DNA from: Planctomycetota bacterium | GTDB taxonomy: Bacteria > Planctomycetota > UBA1135 > GCA-002686595 | Direction of reading: 5' to 3' | DNA length: 64,000 nucleotides | NCBI GenBank assembly: GCA_016712565.1 | Contig: JADJQU010000010.1 | Coordinates: 124,001-188,000, forward strand | Shown: positions 62,073 through 64,000 of the stretch, in pieces | Layout of the letters: each line of letters starts with the position of its first letter | How positions within the stretch are numbered: position 1 is the first letter of the stretch | Position numbers and translations under genes: made by a program | The notes under the pieces: model-generated | Told to the model about the DNA's origin: nothing | Seen by the model: the letters and a program-made list of their open reading frames with translations, nothing else | Databases searched by the model: none

Positions 62073-64000
62073 ATGTGGCCCCTGTGGCTCGCCCTGGTCC
62101 TCGGATCGCCCGCACAGACTGAGGCGGCGCCGCAAGCCCCCCCGGCGCAGGCTCCGGCCCAGAGCTTCGACGAGTTGCTGCGCAAGCAGCCGTTCTTCAA
62201 GAAGATCCTCTGGACCACGGAGGCGCGCTTCGCGCCCTTCGAGATCCTGATCCAGAAGCAGGCCGTGCCCGAGGCGGGCTTCGAGGAGTCCGTGGCTCAG
62301 TTCTACGGGCCCTGGCTCGCCGCGGCGGCCGCGGAGTTCGAGAGCCGCGTGGCCAAGCCCGCGCTGCTCCTGGAGGGGCTGGATCCCCGGCCGCCGCGCT
62401 TGATCGTGCTGTTGAGCGAGGGCGACTACGTCAACTACTCGAAGTCCGTGTCCACCTGGGACGGCTTCGACAGCGCCGCCTGCTACGACGAGCGCATCCG
62501 CGCCGTGGTCGCGCGCTGGGACGCGCCGGGTTCGCCGGCCTTGCGGCGCTATCGCGTGCTGCGGCGCTTCACCGTCGGGCTCCTGCACCAGCGCTCCACG
62601 GCCGCACTGGGCCGCCAGGGTCCCCTGTGGATCCGCGAGGGATTGGGCCGCTGGCTCGCCTGGCACACGGGCAACGATCCCAAGACCGCTTTCGCCGCTC
62701 CGGGCACGGAACCGGCGCTTCTGGACCTGATGATGGCCCTGGCCGGCGATCCCGCGAAGCAGAACCGCCACCTGCTGCCGCTCGCGACCCTGGCCTCGGT
62801 CACCGGGTATGCCGACCTGCGCAAGCGCGCCATGGACACGGCGAAGCAGCAGGGCTTTCCCTTCAGCGACGACGATCCCTGGCACGGCGCGTACCTGGCC
62901 CAGTCGTCCCTGTGGGTCGAGTTCCTGATGCGACCGGACGCCCCCCAACACAACGCGGCCCTGGGCTCGTACCTGCGGGCCGGCCAGCGCGGCGGCGGCT
63001 CCCCGGCGGACCTGCGGACGGCCTTCGGGGACGCGGACCTCGCGCAACTCGACCGCGAGTTCTTCCTTTGGGCGGCGGCCCGGCTGCGCGACACGCGCCA
63101 CAAGCCCTTCGACGACGCGCGGCTCTCGACCCTGTTCGCGCCCGCGGCCCCGGCGGGCGCGGCAATTCCCGCGGACCCGGGTGACCCGGGGAGCGTCGCG
63201 GCCCAGCCACCCAAGGAGCCCTTGGCGAAGCGCCTGGCCGTGGACCTGGAACACCCCGCGATCGCGCGCGCCCTGGCCCTGCGCAAGGCCGCCGCGGGCG
63301 ACCTCGAGTCGGCGGAGAGGGACCTGGAGGCGGCCCTGGCGCGCCCCGCCAAGGAAGAGGAACTCGCGGGCCTGCGCGCGGACCGGGAACGCATCGGGGC
63401 CTGGCGCGGCGCCCGCGACACGTGGCTCGCGGAGCTGTCGAAGTCGGGCGGAAAATTGCAGGTGGAGCGCGACGGCAAGCTCGTCTCGCGCCGGATCACC
63501 TCCTTGGAATCGGGCGTCCTGGCGCTGGAGTGGCCCCAGGGCACGGAAAAACTGGCCGTCACGGCCCTGGCGCCCTCCCTGTTGGCCACCCAGATGAAGG
63601 CCACGCCCGCGGGGGCGCCGGAATGGGTGCGCGCCTTTGCCTGGATCCTCGGAGGCGAGTCCCGTTGGGAGAAGCAACTGCGCGACAAGAGCGAGGCGGC
63701 CCAGGCCCTGCGCGCGGACGCCACCGGCACCTACCCGGCCCTGGTGCGGCTGGCCAGGACGGCGGCGGCCCTGTCCACCCTGGCCTCCGCGCCGGAGCCC
63801 TCCGGCGTCGTCGAGGCCCGCGGCGTGCTCGACCGGCTGACGGCCCTGCGCGCGAAGGACGCCGCGGGCGACGGCACCCGCGATCATCCGCTGGTGATCG
63901 AGCGGCTCGAAGCGCTGCGGGAACTGGCGGGATTGGCGGCCGGCGTGCTCCACGACGCAGCTCCCCCGCCGCCGGGCTTTTCCGCCACCAGCGTGAGCCT
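62073..64000 (+). CDS. Secreted DUF1570-like protein, degenerate, cut by right edge
   Basis: At least 642 residues; no stop before the window ends. A signal segment (MWPLWLALVLGSPAQTEA) is followed by FDELLRKQPFFKKILWTTEARF. The middle has RFTVGLLHQRSTAALGRQGP and LWIREGLGRWLAWH, the shape of the zincin core seen in the protein at 31562, but its HExxH is replaced by HQRST, so metal catalysis is unlikely. A Pro/Gly-rich linker near residue 370 leads to a second helical region. The frame is open and its codons resemble those of the neighbours. The ATG at 62073 follows a TAGGCT hexamer by 8 bases. Confidence 0.75.
   Translation, partial: MWPLWLALVLGSPAQTEAAPQAPPAQAPAQSFDELLRKQPFFKKILWTTEARFAPFEILIQKQAVPEAGFEESVAQFYGPWLAAAAAEFESRVAKPALLLEGLDPRPPRLIVLLSEGDYVNYSKSVSTWDGFDSAACYDERIRAVVARWDAPGSPALRRYRVLRRFTVGLLHQRSTAALGRQGPLWIREGLGRWLAWHTGNDPKTAFAAPGTEPALLDLMMALAGDPAKQNRHLLPLATLASVTGYADLRKRAMDTAKQQGFPFSDDDPWHGAYLAQSSLWVEFLMRPDAPQHNAALGSYLRAGQRGGGSPADLRTAFGDADLAQLDREFFLWAAARLRDTRHKPFDDARLSTLFAPAAPAGAAIPADPGDPGSVAAQPPKEPLAKRLAVDLEHPAIARALALRKAAAGDLESAERDLEAALARPAKEEELAGLRADRERIGAWRGARDTWLAELSKSGGKLQVERDGKLVSRRITSLESGVLALEWPQGTEKLAVTALAPSLLATQMKATPAGAPEWVRAFAWILGGESRWEKQLRDKSEAAQALRADATGTYPALVRLARTAAALSTLASAPEPSGVVEARGVLDRLTALRAKDAAGDGTRDHPLVIERLEALRELAGLAAGVLHDAAPPPPGFSATSVS

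Overview
The window is one piece of a chromosome with very high GC (I estimate about 70%). Gene content fits a planctomycete-like bacterium: Ser/Thr kinases (one fused to a formylglycine-generating-enzyme-like domain) next to an ECF sigma factor, many large secreted proteins of unknown role, paired amidohydrolase-like proteins, a sulfatase-fold lipoprotein, secreted metalloproteases with a shared style of C-terminal domain, and few Shine-Dalgarno sequences. This assignment is inference from content; there is no rRNA, tRNA, phage, IS or CRISPR in the window.

Layout. 0-1.5 kb: a cyanophycin-breakdown operon (isoaspartyl dipeptidase, then cyanophycinase cut by the left edge). 2.2-9.4 kb, all minus strand: a small outer-membrane barrel, then a long gene row of MinD-like ATPase, ParA ATPase, helix-hairpin-helix protein, secreted unknown, class I aminotransferase and uracil phosphoribosyltransferase. 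A NorR-type regulator diverges at 10.1 kb. 11.7-16.6 kb: SGNH hydrolase, pyruvate kinase (K+-independent type) and a TonB-dependent receptor. 17-22.1 kb: two tandem secreted repeat proteins, each broken once at a homopolymer. 22.3-22.7 kb: a tiny membrane protein and a SelW-like selenoprotein gene with an in-frame TGA followed by a SECIS-like hairpin. 23-30.4 kb: an M36 metalloprotease, then a glycosylation row (GT39-like, GT2, sulfatase-fold lipoprotein). 30.5-34.1 kb: two overlapping secreted proteins, one a DUF1570-like zincin. 34.2-35.6 kb: MIP18/SufT-like protein and a DMT exporter. 35.9-40.9 kb: amidohydrolase-like secreted pair plus lipoprotein. 41-47.3 kb: unknown protein, second SGNH protein, and an overlapping pair ending in an HD-GYP protein. 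47.5-51.2 kb: SRPBCC protein and tandem radical SAM paralogues. 51.6-54.6 kb: YwiC-like membrane protein, gamma-glutamyltransferase and UPF0114 protein. 54.8-60.3 kb: kinase with two small paralogous membrane proteins, a small membrane protein, and an ECF sigma plus kinase-FGE operon. 60.4-64 kb: a metzincin protease and a secreted protein cut by the right edge.

Regulation. Many transcription-unit starts carry a TANNNT hexamer, often preceded by GC, and in several cases it lies only 6-8 bases before the start codon. This suggests leaderless or very short-leader mRNAs. GC-rich perfect inverted repeats sit at several gene ends.

Most notable points: the SelW-like selenoprotein with its GGUCU-loop hairpin; three apparent frameshifts, all at C/G runs; the small WRAMRAHER membrane-protein pair downstream of a kinase; the ParA/MinD/HhH row; and the overlapping HD-GYP pair that seems to share an N-terminal domain.
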